Notes under the pieces: model-generated | Database searches by the model: none | Told to the model about the DNA's origin: nothing | The model's input: only the letters and a program-made list of their open reading frames with translations | Position numbers and translations under genes: made by a program | DNA from: Narthecium ossifragum | Taxonomy: Eukaryota > Streptophyta > Magnoliopsida > Dioscoreales > Nartheciaceae | Reading direction: 5' to 3' | Assembly: GCA_963920575.1 (NCBI GenBank) | Contig: OY986969.1 | Coordinates: 6,148,001 to 6,212,000, forward strand | DNA: 64,000 nt | Shown: positions 62,290 through 64,000 of the stretch, one piece after another | How positions within the stretch are numbered: the stretch's first letter is position 1 | Layout of the letters: every line of letters begins with the position of its first letter

Positions 62290-63589
62290 TGTGAGGACCC
62301 GTCCCTCTACTCCTGTGGCTCGTCGTGGACCTCAAGGGCAATTTAGTAAATTGCGCCGTGTCGGCTAGTTTCACACCCGCGTGGGCACACACTGACCATG
62401 TTTGTGGTAATGTTTGGCTAGAATGGTTAGTGGGACCTGGGATCGAAAGATCCGGGCTTGGTCTTAAGTTTTAGCCCAAGTCCGGCTTCCTGCGAAAGAC
62501 GGATCGATCCTTCCTTGCTAGAGGGATCGATCGGTCAATGCCAGGTAGTCGGATCGTTAAGAAGGATCGATCGCTCCTCTTTGGACGGATCGATCACTCT
62601 CTTGGGACGAATCGATCCTGCTTAAGTCGGTTCGTTTGTCTATAAAACGGACGTAACCTTCTTCCTTGAATCTCTTTTGAAATCTGAGTTCTTGAGCTGA
62701 GATTTTCTGGATTTCGAAGAGGTTGTGGACGATCCAAGGCCTAGCAGCTGGGATTGAAACTGCTATTGCATAGGTAGGGATCCTACCTACAATTCTTCCG
62801 GGTTTTTGGAAATTTTTCCGGTTGTCTGTGATCTTTTGCTTAGATCTTGTTATACACTTGTTAGATTATAGTATTTCCATCGGTTTTGAACTAGTGATCC
62901 TTCGTACTACTAGATCTCAGGTTTTGGTGGGATTTGGTGGAGTTTTCCGACGGTATTTCTCACCGGAGGGTTGCCGAAGAACCCATCGTGATCGATCCTT
63001 CTGTGAGAGGGATCGAACCTTCTTTGTTGGTCATGCTGAACCCGAGCAGGATCGATCATTCTCGGATGAGGACAATCGATCCTTGGGCCTTGGGTAGCAT
63101 GGGATCTCCCTCGTCGCGAGTAGGATCGATCGTCCCTTGGGGGGAAGGATCGATCCTCCCTGGCAAGGCAGTGAGGATGTTCCCAATCGCGAGTAAGATC
63201 GATCGTCCCTTGAGGGGATGGATCGATCTTACTCGGCACGATATGGAGAGATTCTTCTCTGCCATTAGTAGGATCGATCGGCCCTTGGGGAGAAGGATCG
63301 ATCCGTCTACGGCAGAGAGAGAAATTCTTCTTGGTTTTACCCACGGGGCTTTGCATGTACAGTTTTCTTTACTGTCTTATACCTGATATATATGTTTAAG
63401 CATGTTAGTCCCATATTATGGGCAGTGGTGAACCGGGGGAGTGATGACTCCCGGGATGTTTAGAATAAACGGGCGGGTAGCCCTACAGCTTTCCCTGGCC
63501 TTGCATGCCGGCGTGTGCCGAGGGCTTTATCTGTGATATCTGTAAGCTGTTATTTGCGGGGCTGCTTCCCGGTGCAGGTGTTGTGGTGG
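62290..63589 (+). mobile_element. LTR (TGTGAGGACCC family), interrupted at 63590
   Basis: It starts TGTGAGGACCCGTCCCTC and parallels the LTR at 22931 to the point GCTTCCCGGTGCAGG, where a reverse-oriented LTR begins. It carries GATCGATC palindromes (62500-62620) directly upstream of a TATA box (TATAAAA at 62641) and a second palindrome array downstream. Confidence 0.82.
62985..63312. repeat. Tandem hairpin-forming GATCGATC pairs
   Basis: About five units, each with two palindromic cores (GGATCGATC..) separated by a short G-rich or T-rich spacer such as GTCCCTTGGGGGGAA, spaced by roughly 70-75 bp. Each pair could fold into a stem in the LTR leader RNA. Confidence 0.85.
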
Positions 63590-64000
63590 TGTCGCGCCCT
63601 GACCCGCGAAAGCCCAACCGGGCCGGGCGACGTGAACCGGAACCTAACGAATCGCGGAAAAAGCTGGCGAGGGTTCCCTCTAACCTATTGGTCTCCCTAA
63701 CAATTCACCAAAAGCACCCTCAATTACAAGACATTAATTTAATGAAACCTCGAATCATATATTACAAACCCAAAAAGATTTAATATACATATCCTCGGAG
63801 AAGGGAAGATTCAAATACAACATTTATACTCCCGTAGGAGGCTATCTAACATAGGGTAAAACCAGTAAATGATCACCACCTCTCAGACTCCGCCTGGCGC
63901 CGCCGCACCGCCGACCAACTGTCCGGTAGGGGCCACAGAAGAAGAACTGACGCCTGCACCTGCAAAACGCAGCCCGGGTAGGAGTGAGCATAAAGCTCAG
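63590..64000 (-). mobile_element. LTR (TGTGAGGACCC family), reverse orientation, runs off window
   Basis: It starts TGTCGCGCCCTGACCCGCG and matches the first ~400 bp of the LTR at 12888 (plus-strand reading). It is inserted in the LTR that begins at 62290; the far end and TSD lie outside the window. Confidence 0.85.

Overview
This is nuclear DNA of a flowering plant. Host genes carry GT..AG introns, and the first exons of the AGPase and mevalonate kinase genes are GC-rich, as is usual in monocots; I cannot name the species. Only three host genes are visible: (1) the plastidial ADP-glucose pyrophosphorylase large subunit (AGPL, minus strand, 17571 down past base 1); (2) mevalonate kinase (MVK, plus strand, 39131-43903, with extra copies of its 5' part from 31376); (3) a MAT1-type CDK-activating-kinase assembly factor (minus strand, 57030-60028). 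Most of the rest is transposable elements nested in one another, many datable by exact target-site duplications (TSDs).

Layout. 1-17571: AGPL. Its first intron holds a 10.5 kb Mutator-like element (MULE, 6454-16933; 8-9 bp TSD) with a FAR1-type transposase and, convergent to it, a plant-mobile-domain (PMD) gene. Three later LTR insertions (TSDs AGTAT, CGTAT, CACTG) split these two genes. 17972-30438: a 12.5 kb PIF/Harbinger-like element with a truncated DDE transposase. Inside it is a gag-only LTR retroelement (18584-25361; TSD CTCTC), itself hit by another LTR (20043-22681; TSD CCTAG). 31376-43903: the MVK locus. A promoter/exon 1/partial intron 1 unit occurs four times in tandem, and each junction is filled exactly by a ~190 bp Helitron-like element (5' TC, 3' hairpin plus CTAG, A|T target). 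The last promoter is separated from the coding exon by an LTR. 44678-48177: a non-autonomous CACTA element (TSD ACT). 48.4-53.9 kb: LTR debris, a FAR1-like pseudogene and an RNase H fragment. 53995-55120: a short MULE with a 9-bp TSD. 55251-56330: the 3' end of a LINE. 57030-60028: MAT1. 61363-64000: LTRs broken into one another, plus a miniature TRIM-type element.

The host genes are functionally unrelated (starch synthesis, isoprenoid synthesis, cell cycle/TFIIH). The most unusual features are the Helitron-punctuated MVK array, the PMD-carrying MULE with iterated subterminal motifs, and clusters of paired GATCGATC palindromes that lie just 5' of the TATA box in LTRs of at least two dissimilar families. 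All calls come from reading the sequence; no database search was run.
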